Source: Eubacteriales bacterium (GTDB lineage Bacteria; Bacillota; Clostridia; Oscillospirales; Oscillospiraceae). From it: a stretch of 64,000 nucleotides of DNA. The stretch covers positions 20,279-84,278 of the forward strand of contig JAUNNH010000009.1 of NCBI GenBank assembly GCA_030531505.1, written 5' to 3'. The notes under the pieces are model-generated. The model was not told the DNA's origin. It was given only the letters and a program-made list of their open reading frames with translations, and did not search any database. Positions 24,548 to 36,229 of this stretch are shown piece by piece (the stretch's first letter is position 1; every line of letters begins with the position of its first letter). Both the position numbers and the translations under genes were made by a program.

Positions 24548-24811
24548 TTATTCCAGTCTCTCTCCGTCGGAGACCAGCAGGGTCGCCTCGTTGTTCTCCA
24601 CGCTCGCGACGCCGCCGCCGACGCGGATGCGGATCGTCTCCCCATCCTTCGTGCAGCGCACGACGCCCTTTTCAACGGCGCAGAGCATGGGCGCGTGCTT
24701 GGCCATCACGCCCAGCGAGCCGAAGCCCGTGGGGAGATTGACGTATTCCACCGTGTCCACAAAGACGGTCCCGTCGCCGGTGACGACGCTCAGGCGAAAG
24801 CTCTCAGCCAT
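24548..24811 (-). CDS. atpC: ATP synthase epsilon subunit lacking the C-terminal helical domain
   Basis: Central-stalk subunit of F1. The 87 residues cover only the N-terminal beta-sandwich (FRLSVVTGDGTVFVDTVEYVNLPT, GSLGVMAKHAPML, VGGGVASVENNEATLLV). Typical epsilon is 130-140 residues with a C-terminal two-helix domain that inhibits ATP hydrolysis; here the stop codon comes right after the sandwich and a terminator follows, so the short form looks genuine. Last gene of the leftward atp operon. Confidence 0.9.
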   Translation of the reverse strand: MAESFRLSVVTGDGTVFVDTVEYVNLPTGFGSLGVMAKHAPMLCAVEKGVVRCTKDGETIRIRVGGGVASVENNEATLLVSDGERLE

Positions 24812-24821
24812 GGCGCGCTCC

Positions 24822-26225
<1,404 letters not shown>

Positions 26226-27071
26226 TCAATTCTTCAATGCCTCCGCGCCGCCGACGATCTCCGAGATCTCGGTGGTGATGGCGGACTGGCGGGCGTGGTT
26301 GAGCTGGAGCGTGAGCTCCGCGATCAGCTCCTCGGTGTTGTCCGAGGCGGAGGTCATCGCGGTCATGCGGGAGGAGTGCTCGCCGGTGCGCGCCTCGAGC
26401 AGCGCCGCGTGCACGCTGTTGTCGAGATACATGTCGACCAGCGTGTCGAGCAGGGCCTTGCGGTCCGGCTCAAAGATCACGTCCCCGCCCGCCGCCGCGC
26501 TCTCCTCGCGCTGAAGCGGCAGGAGCGTCCGGCTCCCGGGGCTCTGGGACAGAACCGAGCGGAACTGCTCGTACACGAGCACGATCTCATCCGCCTCGCC
26601 GTCCCGGTACAGCTCGCGCAGGTAGGCGCTCAGCTCCCGCGCCTCGGCGGAGTCGGGCGTGTCGCTGATCTCGAAGCTCCGGCGCACCGGCAGCCCGAGG
26701 GTCTGGATCATGTCCTTCCCCCAGCGCCCGGCCACGACCAGGAAGCTCTCGCGCTCCTCTTTGGCCGCCAGCTCCTCCAGATAGCGCAGCAGCGCCGTGT
26801 TGTAGGTGCCGCAGAGCCCGCGGTTGCCCACGATCAGCACATAGCAGACCCGACGGTTCTCCGCATGCGTCGTCAGATAGGGGTTATCCTCCGCGCCGGC
26901 GCTGACCCGTGCCAGGATCTCGCCGCTCTTGTCCGCGAAGGTCCGCAGATCGCCGAAGGCGGCCTGGGTGCGCCGCAGCTTCGACGCGGCGACCATCTTC
27001 ATGGACTTGGTGATCTGCTGGGTGCTCTTCACGCTTTTGATGCGTGTCCGGATCTTGCGGAGATTCGCCAT
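26226..27071 (-). CDS. atpG: ATP synthase subunit gamma
   Basis: Central rotor shaft, 281 residues, with the conserved N-terminal helix (IRTRIKSVKSTQQITKSMKMVAASKLRR) and C-terminal helix (NHARQSAITTEISEIVGGAEAL). The middle contains the Rossmann-like part with VGNRGLCGTYN. It follows the alpha-containing fusion gene by 34 bp. Confidence 0.95.
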   Translation of the reverse strand: MANLRKIRTRIKSVKSTQQITKSMKMVAASKLRRTQAAFGDLRTFADKSGEILARVSAGAEDNPYLTTHAENRRVCYVLIVGNRGLCGTYNTALLRYLEELAAKEERESFLVVAGRWGKDMIQTLGLPVRRSFEISDTPDSAEARELSAYLRELYRDGEADEIVLVYEQFRSVLSQSPGSRTLLPLQREESAAAGGDVIFEPDRKALLDTLVDMYLDNSVHAALLEARTGEHSSRMTAMTSASDNTEELIAELTLQLNHARQSAITTEISEIVGGAEALKN

Positions 27072-27105
27072 ACCTGCCGCCTCCTTTCGATGGATTCAGC
27101 CCCGA

Positions 27106-29361
<2,256 letters not shown>

Positions 29362-29402
29362 AGGCGTCTCATCCCTCCTTTCTGCTTGCTTGTCTCATGA
29401 TC

Positions 29403-29831
29403 TTATTCCCCTTCACCCAGCAGGTGCGCGGCGAGCAGCGCGGCGAGCTCCGGCTCGCCGGCCTTGAGCTCCTCGCTCTCGCGCGCGTGGCGGTCCTTGA
29501 CCGCGGCCTCGCCGGTCTCCTGCAGCGCGGCAGCCTCGCCGCGTGCCTTGACATAGGCCTCGGAGGCGCGCTTGGCGTCCTCGGCGGCGGCGCGGTTCAT
29601 AAGCTCCGCGGCCTCATGGCGCGTCTGCGTCTTTTGCTCGGCCATGTCGCGCTCGTTTTCCGCGAGCGCCTCTTTGGCCTCGCGCTCGGCGTCCAGACCG
29701 GCGTCGATCCGCGCCTGGCGGGCGTCCATAAAGCGGGAGATGGGGTCAAACAGGAAATGCTTGAGCAGGAAAAGCAGCAGGAAGAAGTTGATGATCGTCC
29801 ATATGAGCTCGGAAAAATTGATGCTTAACAT
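29403..29831 (-). CDS. atpF: ATP synthase subunit b
   Basis: Peripheral stalk subunit of 142 residues: one N-terminal membrane helix (ELIWTIINFFLLLFLLKHFLF) then a long charged helix with ARQARIDAGLDAERE. Start ATG 29831 with GGAGGAA; the upstream frame is rejected. It lies between c and the fused b'/delta/alpha gene, giving the order a, c, b, b'-delta-alpha, gamma, beta, epsilon. So two different b-like chains are present, as in organisms with b/b' heterodimers. Confidence 0.9.
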   Translation of the reverse strand: MLSINFSELIWTIINFFLLLFLLKHFLFDPISRFMDARQARIDAGLDAEREAKEALAENERDMAEQKTQTRHEAAELMNRAAAEDAKRASEAYVKARGEAAALQETGEAAVKDRHARESEELKAGEPELAALLAAHLLGEGE

Positions 29832-29862
29832 GGATCGATTCCTCCCTCCGATCGCCCTTCGG

Positions 29863-30090
29863 TCAGATCTTGGCGACCAGCATGAAGGCAATCAGCATAC
29901 CGTAAATGGTCAGGGCCTCCATCAGGGCCAGGGACAGGATCAGCGAGCCGCGGATATCGCCGGCGGCTTCGGGCTGACGGGCGATGGCGTCCATCGCGTG
30001 GGAAGCGGTTTTGCCCTGCGCCATGGCGGTGCCGAAGGCGGTGATGCAGAGGACGAGGGCGGCGGCGATAGCAATGATTCCGGATGACAT
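29863..30090 (-). CDS. atpE: ATP synthase subunit c
   Basis: Rotor-ring subunit, 75 residues, two membrane helices joined by the ARQPEA loop (37-42). The ion-binding carboxylate is Glu58 in [11 protein letters not shown]. Gln25 occupies the position of the Na+-coordinating Gln of Na+-type rings, but the residue after Glu58 is Ala instead of Ser/Thr. The coupling ion is therefore uncertain, with H+ slightly favoured. Confidence 0.93.
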   Translation of the reverse strand: MSSGIIAIAAALVLCITAFGTAMAQGKTASHAMDAIARQPEAAGDIRGSLILSLALMEALTIYGMLIAFMLVAKI

Positions 30091-30124
30091 AGTGAGTTCC
30101 TCCTAAAAATTGTTTTTTCTTTTT

Positions 30125-30811
30125 TTATTCTTCGCTTTCCACTGCTTCCGAGATGTAGATGGACAGCAGCATCGTAAAGACGATCGCCTGCAGCAGGCAG
30201 AAGATCAGGCTCAGCACGTTCATGATGAGCGGTGCGCCGATGGGAAAGATCTCGTAGAGCTGTTCGGTCACGTTCTCCTCGCCGTACATGTTGCCGTAGA
30301 GTCGCAGAGCGAGCGACATGGGGCGGATGAACTGCTCGAGGATGTTCAGCGGGAGCATCAGCACGACAAGAATCAGGGGCTTGGCAAAGCTCGCGAGATA
30401 ATGGCCGAGCCCGCGCTCCCGGATGCCGATCACGTGCGTCGTGAAGAAGGCGATGACGCCCAGGCCGGCCGTGACAGACAGGCAGGCCGTCGGCACAGCA
30501 AAGCCCTTGATATGTCCCGCGCCGGGCAGGATGCCGGAGTAGTTGCAGATCACGATAAAGACGAAGAAAGTGCCGAGGATCGGGAAATACTTGCTGGCGT
30601 ACTTCTTCCCCAGCGTGCCTTCAAAGAAGCTCCGCAGTGAACCGACCGCCATCTCCGCCGCCGTCTGCAGCGGCCCCGGTACCTCTTTCAGGTTCCGGGT
30701 CGCAAACCAGGACAGGAGCGTCAGGATCGCGATGATCGCCCAGGTGGTGGTGACGGTGCCGGTCACCTCCAGCGGGCCGATCGAGAACAGCACGTTTGTG
30801 GCTTCTTCCAT
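30125..30811 (-). CDS. atpB: ATP synthase subunit a
   Basis: Stator half-channel subunit, 228 residues with five to six membrane helices. The essential Arg is Arg170 in PMSLALRLYGN; a further polar segment is near ICNYSGILPG. First gene of the leftward atp operon. Confidence 0.94.
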   Translation of the reverse strand: MEEATNVLFSIGPLEVTGTVTTTWAIIAILTLLSWFATRNLKEVPGPLQTAAEMAVGSLRSFFEGTLGKKYASKYFPILGTFFVFIVICNYSGILPGAGHIKGFAVPTACLSVTAGLGVIAFFTTHVIGIRERGLGHYLASFAKPLILVVLMLPLNILEQFIRPMSLALRLYGNMYGEENVTEQLYEIFPIGAPLIMNVLSLIFCLLQAIVFTMLLSIYISEAVESEE

Positions 30812-30861
30812 ACGATCACCTCTGTCAATCAGATACGGGCCATAGAGGCCTCAAAAAATAT

Positions 30862-30889
30862 ATCATATTATACACCATCCCGCCGTCAA
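30862..30889 (-). promoter_or_regulatory. Likely promoter of the atp operon
   Basis: Leftward TTGACG (30884-30889), 16-bp spacer, TATGAT (30862-30867). An alternative TATAAT lies slightly upstream in the same AT-rich patch, so the exact -10 is uncertain. Confidence 0.6.
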
Positions 30890-30928
30890 AGGAAAGGCTT
30901 TCTTTTGAGCAAATCCGATTTTTCGCCC

Positions 30929-30953
30929 AAAAACGGGTCCCTTTCGGGACCCG
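30929..30953 (-). terminator. Terminator after the Lgt-like gene
   Basis: An 8-bp stem (30934-30941 with 30946-30953, loop TTTC) followed leftward by TTTTT. Confidence 0.8.
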
Positions 30954-30962
30954 CTTTCGTTT

Positions 30963-31994
30963 TCAGTACAGCTCGCGCGGAGACACGCAGCTGCGGTAGA
31001 GTGCCCAGACGAGCAGCACCAGCGCGATGCAGCCGGCGGACATGAAGGCGTAGCACTGCAGATAGGCGGCGTAGCGCTGCACATTGTATTCCCCGAGCTT
31101 GCCGATCACGAAGAGGCAGACGAAGAAGCCGAGCCACACCCCGACATGGTACCAGCGAAAGCCGTTGCAGCGGACCGAGCAGCGCGTAAAGTGGATCAGG
31201 ATGCCGAGCACCGTGAAGCCCGCGAAGACCTGCGCGAGGCTGATAAAGGCGGAATACTGATTCAGCACCGAGATCATGCGGAAGTGCATGAGCGGCGAAT
31301 CGTAGCGCGTGGAGTCCATGACGATCTCCACCGCGGCGTAGAGCAGCACGAAGAGCCGGGCGGTATTGCCCGTACGCGGGCAGCCGCGCTTCATCCGGCG
31401 CCGCCCCTTTTCATGGAAAAAGCGCAGCACCATGACCGTCACGGCGAGCATCAGCAGAAACGCGATGAAGAAGGTCGCCATGCGGTAGGTGACGTTCCCG
31501 GCCGTGTCGCGCAGGCCGGAGGCGAAGGGCAGGAACTGCAGCCATTTCGTGCGCACGATGATGCGGCTGCGGCAGGTGGTGTTGAAGAGCGCGCTGAGGC
31601 GGATGAAGGCGATCAGCAGCGCCACGCCGGGGGCCGCCGCATCCAGCAGCTCACCCATGGTCGCCGTCAGGTTGAGCTTCCGGCAGATCCATGCGGCGAG
31701 CCAGATCCCGAGCAGCATCCCGGGCAGGCAGAAGCTGCCGTGGTCATAGTTGGTGAGCGCGTCGAGCAGGGAGGAATAGGTCTCGGCGTTGAAGTACCAG
31801 TGCAGGAGGCGGCTGAAGAGCAGGCCGAGCACAAAGCCCAGCACCGCAAGGCACAGGGGTGCCGCCATGCTCCGATGGTCCTCGCGATAGAGGAGGAGCG
31901 TCATCACCGCGCACAGGAGCAGCCCCAGTGTGATGACCGCGGCGCTCGCGTAGATCGGATAGCCGCCTATTTCAAACAGGATCAGGTTGTTCAT
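30963..31994 (-). CDS. Divergent Lgt-like polytopic membrane protein
   Basis: 343 residues with roughly eight to nine membrane helices. The N-terminal two thirds recall prolipoprotein diacylglyceryl transferase: FEIGGYPIYASAAVITLGLLL, FCLPGMLLGIWLAAWICRKL and a LIAFIRLSALFN segment where Lgt has its GRIGNFxN signature. Only the Arg of that signature is kept, so catalytic activity as Lgt is doubtful. An additional C-terminal part is unlike Lgt. It overlaps the upstream glycosidase gene by ATGA, so the two are coupled. A real Lgt must exist elsewhere, since the window encodes lipoproteins. Confidence 0.6.
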   Translation of the reverse strand: MNNLILFEIGGYPIYASAAVITLGLLLCAVMTLLLYREDHRSMAAPLCLAVLGFVLGLLFSRLLHWYFNAETYSSLLDALTNYDHGSFCLPGMLLGIWLAAWICRKLNLTATMGELLDAAAPGVALLIAFIRLSALFNTTCRSRIIVRTKWLQFLPFASGLRDTAGNVTYRMATFFIAFLLMLAVTVMVLRFFHEKGRRRMKRGCPRTGNTARLFVLLYAAVEIVMDSTRYDSPLMHFRMISVLNQYSAFISLAQVFAGFTVLGILIHFTRCSVRCNGFRWYHVGVWLGFFVCLFVIGKLGEYNVQRYAAYLQCYAFMSAGCIALVLLVWALYRSCVSPRELY

Positions 31995-33496
31995 CCGATC
32001 GCGCCCCCTTCCTCCGGCAGCGCCGTCGCAAAATACAGGATATCGCTGACCTGGCGCTCCTTGTTGAAGTCGATGTAGTTATACGGTTCGCCCTGGAAGA
32101 CCACCTCGCCGGTCTGGCCGCCGTCCAGGCAGTAGGCCGTGATCACGCCCTTCTCGGCGAAGTGCTGCGCGAAGGTGTTGACCGTCCAGCGGGCCTCCTT
32201 CTCGGGCGAGTGGTTGAGCGACATGTAGAGATAGTGGAGCGGACTCACCTGGCCGATACCGGCGCGCGAATAGCCGGAATTGATCTCGCCCACCGGATAC
32301 CAGTCGCACACGAGGGGCTGGCCGTTTTCGACCAGCACGGGCCCGAAGGCGATGGTGAAGAGTACGTCGTTTTCCTGCATGAACTGCAGGATGGACTCGC
32401 GGCTGCTCTCCTCCCCGACGCGCTTATACAGGAAGTCGCCGCCGGAGGTGACAAAGAGCGTATCCACGCAGTTGTACTTGCTGATCTGTCCGGAGTAGTT
32501 GCCGGTGTTGAAGCGGTAGAGCTCGCGGTCATAGGCCACGATGCCGAAGTCGCGGAACAGGTAATAGTCCGCGTTCATCGCCACGACCGCGTTGGTGCTG
32601 TGCGCGAGCTCGCTCGCGAAATACTGCACCTGCACGCCGAAGCTGTCGTCGGCGAGCTTGCGGCGCAGCTGCGAGCCGTCGGCCACCTTCACCTCGGTGA
32701 AGGTGACGCTGTTGCCCTCGATGTCCTCCTTCCAGAGGATGACCAGGATCGTGTCGTCGATGTAGTAGCGGATATCCTTGGCGTTGCCGCCGCGATAGAA
32801 GTTCGCGTTCGGGTCAAAGACCATGCGCTCGTCCTCGCCCAGCAGGCCGGAGTCCCGGGCGCGCTGGATCACCTCCAGCATCTGCGCGGCGTTGTCGTTG
32901 CTGACGCTGCCGTAGCCCTCCGGGCGCGGCGCCGGCGCGACCAGCGTCCCCTCCGGGATGCGGTAATGGATCGGTTCGGGCGTCGGCTCCGGCGTCGCCG
33001 CGGTCTCCGGCGTCTGCACCGGTTCCACGACCGGCTCCGGCGTGTAGACCACGGGCTCGGGGGTGGGCACGGCCGTCACGGCGGGCGCCGCCGTCTGGGT
33101 ACCGACGCGGCCGGAGCTGCTGGAGAGGGAGGGGTGGATATTCAGCGCCGAAAAGCCCAGACACATAAGAAAGAGCAGGCTCATCAACAGGCTCAGCAGG
33201 GGCCGTCTGCGGTCCGGATCGCGCCGCCGGCGCGCAGGCCGCTCATCGGCAGGCTCCTCCTCGTAATCGTCCTCCTCCGGCTCTTCCTCTTCCCCGAAGT
33301 CCTCGTCATCCTCCTCCGGCTCTTCTTCCTCCGGAGCCGGGACGGGCGCTGCCGGCTGTTTACGCATCGGCGCAGACTCCCGGACCGGTTCGGGCTCCCG
33401 GACCGGCACCGGTGAAGGAGTGGGCGCGCTTTTGCCCGCCTCCGCCCGGTGAAACTCCGCCAGGATATCGTCCAGATCGAAATCGTGTTCGTTCAT
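31991..33496 (-). CDS. Membrane-anchored phosphodiester glycosidase-family protein
   Basis: 501 residues. The N-terminal ~115 are cytoplasmic and extremely acidic/proline-rich, followed by a basic stretch (RRRRDPDRRR), a membrane helix (about 118-137), a Pro-Thr-rich linker (about 150-195) and an extracellular domain matching the NAGPA/phosphodiester glycosidase family (VVAMNADYYLF, LDGGQTGEVV near the C-terminus). Members hydrolyse GlcNAc-1-phosphodiesters or act on exopolysaccharide/wall polymers. ATG at 33496 follows AAAAGGAAAA. A hairpin with T-run lies in its leader. Confidence 0.8.
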   Translation of the reverse strand: MNEHDFDLDDILAEFHRAEAGKSAPTPSPVPVREPEPVRESAPMRKQPAAPVPAPEEEEPEEDDEDFGEEEEPEEDDYEEEPADERPARRRRDPDRRRPLLSLLMSLLFLMCLGFSALNIHPSLSSSSGRVGTQTAAPAVTAVPTPEPVVYTPEPVVEPVQTPETAATPEPTPEPIHYRIPEGTLVAPAPRPEGYGSVSNDNAAQMLEVIQRARDSGLLGEDERMVFDPNANFYRGGNAKDIRYYIDDTILVILWKEDIEGNSVTFTEVKVADGSQLRRKLADDSFGVQVQYFASELAHSTNAVVAMNADYYLFRDFGIVAYDRELYRFNTGNYSGQISKYNCVDTLFVTSGGDFLYKRVGEESSRESILQFMQENDVLFTIAFGPVLVENGQPLVCDWYPVGEINSGYSRAGIGQVSPLHYLYMSLNHSPEKEARWTVNTFAQHFAEKGVITAYCLDGGQTGEVVFQGEPYNYIDFNKERQVSDILYFATALPEEGGAIG

Positions 33497-33523
33497 AGCG
33501 TTTTCCTTTTGCTCTGAAAAGAA

Positions 33524-33550
33524 TAAAAAGAGCTTGCGCGCAAGCTCTTT
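33524..33550 (-). terminator. Hairpin with T-run in the leader of the glycosidase gene
   Basis: Perfect palindrome 33527-33550 (AAAGAGCTTG, CGCG, CAAGCTCTTT), followed leftward by TTTATTC about 28 bp before the ATG at 33496. The neighbouring gene on the right runs away from it, so nothing upstream needs termination: it looks like an attenuator. Confidence 0.6.
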
Positions 33551-33720
33551 CTGCAAAGGCAGCGGGACCTCGGCCCCGGCCTGCTTTCGGGCGGGCCGCA
33601 AGCGGCGCGGCGCGCTCTCATCTGCGTTATTTTACCGTATTCTCAGCGGGCTGTCAATCGCTGTTTCTTTTTGGAAAAAGCTGTGGTATAGTGGATAAAA
33701 AGACTTGGGAGGAGGATTCC

Positions 33721-34326
33721 ATGAAGACCTTTGTATCGGCTGTGCTGGCCGGGATCAGCGTCGGGCTCGGCGGTCTGGTGTTCCTGTCGGTGGAGGACCG
33801 CGTCGTCGGGGCGGCGCTCTTTACGATCGGCCTCTTCGTCGTGTGCACCTTCGGGCTGCACCTCTTCACGGGGAAGCTCTGTTATCTCTTCGAACATGAC
33901 CGCGCCTATGCGCTGGCGCTGCCCCTCATCTGGCTGGGGAATCTCTGCGGGACCGGGATCACCGCGGGCCTGGCGCATCTCACGCGCATCGCCCCCATCG
34001 CGGAGCGTGCGGCGGCGCTCTGCCAGATCAAGACGGGCGATTCCCTGCTGAGCCTGTTCTTCCTCGGCGTGCTCTGCAACATCTTCATCTACATCGCCGT
34101 CGAGGGCTATCGCAGCAACCCCCATGAGCTCGGCAAATACCTCTCGCTCTTCTTCGGGGTGATGGTCTTCATTCTCGCCGGCACGGAACACTGTGTCGCG
34201 GACATGTTCTATTTCTGGATGGCCGGCGCCTGGAGCGGCCGGGCCATCCTGTGCGTTCTGGTCATCACACTCGGCAACTTCTGCGGCGGGCAGCTCTTTC
34301 CGCTGCTGCGGCGGCTGACGCGCTGA
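33721..34326 (+). CDS. Formate/nitrite transporter (FNT) family protein
   Basis: A compact 201-residue channel with six membrane helices. FNT marks: FTIGLFVVCTFGLHLFTGKLCYL, GVLCNIFIYIAVEGY, AGTEHCVADMFYF (the EHS-type region) and a terminal TLGNFCGG. It lacks the usual ~50-residue N-terminal extension. ATG 33721 follows GGGAGGAGG. It probably passes formate, nitrite or hydrosulfide; the ion is not readable. A strong terminator follows. Confidence 0.85.
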   Translation: MKTFVSAVLAGISVGLGGLVFLSVEDRVVGAALFTIGLFVVCTFGLHLFTGKLCYLFEHDRAYALALPLIWLGNLCGTGITAGLAHLTRIAPIAERAAALCQIKTGDSLLSLFFLGVLCNIFIYIAVEGYRSNPHELGKYLSLFFGVMVFILAGTEHCVADMFYFWMAGAWSGRAILCVLVITLGNFCGGQLFPLLRRLTR

Positions 34327-34336
34327 GAAACGCGTC

Positions 34337-34370
34337 GCCCGCGGGCCTTCAAGGCCCGCGGGCTTTTTTT
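34337..34370 (+). terminator. Terminator after the FNT gene
   Basis: 11-bp GC stem (34337-34347 with 34353-34363, loop TTCAA) then seven T residues. Confidence 0.9.
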
Positions 34371-34923
34371 ATTCCTCGCTCTCCAGAAAGCGGCGCAGGA
34401 GTTCCAGGCCCTCCCGCGGCACGCAGAAGCGCTCGCGGCTGTGCTCGATCTCGCGGCGGACCGCCTCCAGCTCGAACCAGTCGACCCGCTCCACCTCGTC
34501 CGCCTGCAGGCGCAGCGCGGACATCTCCACCGGCCGGGTATAGACATACACGCGGCAGAACTCATTGTCGCGGAAGAGCGCGCCGCGAAAGCGGCGCTCA
34601 TAGATGTTCTCGATCGTCCCGATGAAGCGCAGGTCCTCCGCCTCGGCGTGAAGGCCGAGCTCCTCCTCCAGCTCCCGCAGCGCGGAAGCGAGCGGCTCGT
34701 CCCCGGCCGGGACGTGCCCGGCGGAGGAAGTGTCATACAGGCCGGGGAAGGAGTCCTTGCTTTGGCTGCGCTTTTGCAGCAGGATCTCCGTCCTCCCCTC
34801 CTGCCGCCGCAGGATCCACACATGCGCGGTGCGGTGCCGGATCCCCTCGCGGTGGGCACGCCCGCGCTCCACGACGGCGCCGGTGGGCATCCCGAATTCG
34901 TCACAGACGTCCAGATATTCCAC
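34369..34923 (-). CDS. Nudix hydrolase
   Basis: 184 residues, similar to the YfcD/IPP-isomerase-like branch: N-terminal EYLDVCDEFGMPTGAVVERGRAHREG, then a Nudix box GHVPAGDEPLASALRELEEELGL (about 69-91) in which the first Glu of the consensus is Asp. The REL-EE core that binds Mg2+ is intact. It hydrolyses a nucleoside diphosphate-linked substrate of unknown identity. Convergent with the FNT gene, sharing the terminator region. Confidence 0.85.
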   Translation of the reverse strand: MEYLDVCDEFGMPTGAVVERGRAHREGIRHRTAHVWILRRQEGRTEILLQKRSQSKDSFPGLYDTSSAGHVPAGDEPLASALRELEEELGLHAEAEDLRFIGTIENIYERRFRGALFRDNEFCRVYVYTRPVEMSALRLQADEVERVDWFELEAVRREIEHSRERFCVPREGLELLRRFLESEE

Positions 34924-35059
34924 GCGTCTCCTCCTTATCCGCAGGGCTCCCTGTCAGCGGGCTCATGCTGCTCTCCGCAGCGCTTTGCTTTCCGCCGCAC
35001 AGTATATCCCAGCCGCGTACGGAATGCAAGCGCCGTACAGCGCGGCACCGTTTGCCCTC

Positions 35060-35088
35060 TTGCAATGCGCCGCGTTTTTTTGTATCAT
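35060..35088 (+). promoter_or_regulatory. Promoter of the guanylate-kinase-like gene
   Basis: TTGCAA (35060-35065), 17-bp spacer, TATCAT (35083-35088), 35 bp before the ATG. Confidence 0.7.
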
Positions 35089-35122
35089 ACAGGCAGGAAC
35101 CATCAAGCAAAGGAGAAAGGAT

Positions 35123-35665
35123 ATGAGCAAAAAGCTGTTTGTGGTCGCGGGTCCCTCCGGCGCCGGCATTGGGGAGGTGCTCGGTGCGGTCTTTCAAATG
35201 CGGAAGGATCTCGGCACGGTCACGCCGCTCACGGCCCGCAAAATGAAGGCCGGCGAGCAGGACGGCGTCGGCTTCTATTTCTATGATCTGGAGGGCTGGA
35301 ACGCGCTGAAAGAGGCGGGCGATCTGCTGGAGACGACGGAGTTTGCCGGCAACGACTACGGCACCTCCCGCAGGCTGGTGGAGGAAGAGCTCGCCGCCGG
35401 ACGGCACGTGCTGCTCAATCTCTCGGTCGAGCGCGCCGCGCAGGTCAAGCGCAGCATGCCGGAGGCGGTCTGCGTGTATATCGAGCCCTCGCCTGCCGTG
35501 CTGCGCGAGCGGTATCAGCGCATCGCGCGCAGCGAATTTGAGGTCCCCGTGCGCATGGAGGAGGCCGAGCGGCAGCGTGCGCTCGCGGGCTTCTGCGACC
35601 ATTTTCTGAACAGCGACGATGTCGCGGCCGCGGCCGCGGCGCTGAGCGCGCTGATGGACCGCTGA
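35123..35665 (+). CDS. Guanylate kinase homologue with degenerate P-loop
   Basis: A 180-residue protein with the guanylate-kinase fold pattern: FVVAGPSGAG at the N-terminus, AGEQDGVGFYF, EFAGNDYGTSR (GMP-binding region) and a C-terminal lid. However the P-loop reads GPSGAGIGE (10-18), so the ATP-binding Lys is Ile16 and the following Ser/Thr is Glu18. The canonical TTRxPRxGE is altered to TARKMKAGE. It is unlikely to phosphorylate GMP by the normal mechanism; a GMP/nucleotide sensor is possible. It has its own promoter and terminator. Confidence 0.8.
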   Translation: MSKKLFVVAGPSGAGIGEVLGAVFQMRKDLGTVTPLTARKMKAGEQDGVGFYFYDLEGWNALKEAGDLLETTEFAGNDYGTSRRLVEEELAAGRHVLLNLSVERAAQVKRSMPEAVCVYIEPSPAVLRERYQRIARSEFEVPVRMEEAERQRALAGFCDHFLNSDDVAAAAAALSALMDR

Positions 35666-35680
35666 GCGACCGGACGCCTC

Positions 35681-35725
35681 AAAAAGCAGGGGCGGCAGAG
35701 AAGTTCTCTGCCGCCCCTGCTTTTT
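35681..35725. terminator. 20-bp bidirectional terminator
   Basis: Perfect stem 35681-35700 with 35706-35725 (loop AAGTT), A-run on one side and T-run on the other, between convergent genes. Confidence 0.92.
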
Positions 35726-35731
35726 GTTTTG

Positions 35732-36229
35732 TCACGCTTTCCCCAGCGAGAAGAACGAACGCGGGATATGGCAGTAGCCGCCCGGATTCTTGTCGAGGTA
35801 TTTCTGGTGGTATTCCTCCGCGGAGAAGAAGTTTTGCAGCGGCTCCGCCAGCACGGCGAGCTCCGCGCCCGCCTTCTCCCGTTCCCGGGCGAACACGGCC
35901 CGGATCACGGGCAGCTGTTCCTCGTCGGTATAGAAGACGCCTGTGCGGTACTGGATACCCCGGTCGCCGCCCTGCCGGTTCACCGACAGCGGATCGATCA
36001 CCAGGAAATAATAGTCCAGCAGCGTTTCCAGCGCGAGGCGGTCCTCGTCATAGGCGACACGGACCGTCTCGGCGTGCCCGCTGTCGGCGCAGACCTCCTG
36101 ATAGCTCGGCGCTCGGTCCGGTCCGTTGGCATAGCCGACCTCGGTCTCCACGACCCCGTCGAACTGATCCAGAAATTTCTGGAGGCCCCAGAAGCAGCCC
36201 CCTGCAAGATAGATGGTCCGGATACTCAT
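35732..36229 (-). CDS. msrA: Peptide methionine sulfoxide reductase A
   Basis: Reduces methionine-S-sulfoxide. The active-site GGCFWG has Cys12; YQEVCADSGHAETVRV and SAEEYHQKYL follow. 165 residues, the standard size. It overlaps the upstream patatin gene by ATGA. Oxidative damage repair; the nitroreductase in the same run fits a redox theme. Confidence 0.95.
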   Translation of the reverse strand: MSIRTIYLAGGCFWGLQKFLDQFDGVVETEVGYANGPDRAPSYQEVCADSGHAETVRVAYDEDRLALETLLDYYFLVIDPLSVNRQGGDRGIQYRTGVFYTDEEQLPVIRAVFAREREKAGAELAVLAEPLQNFFSAEEYHQKYLDKNPGGYCHIPRSFFSLGKA

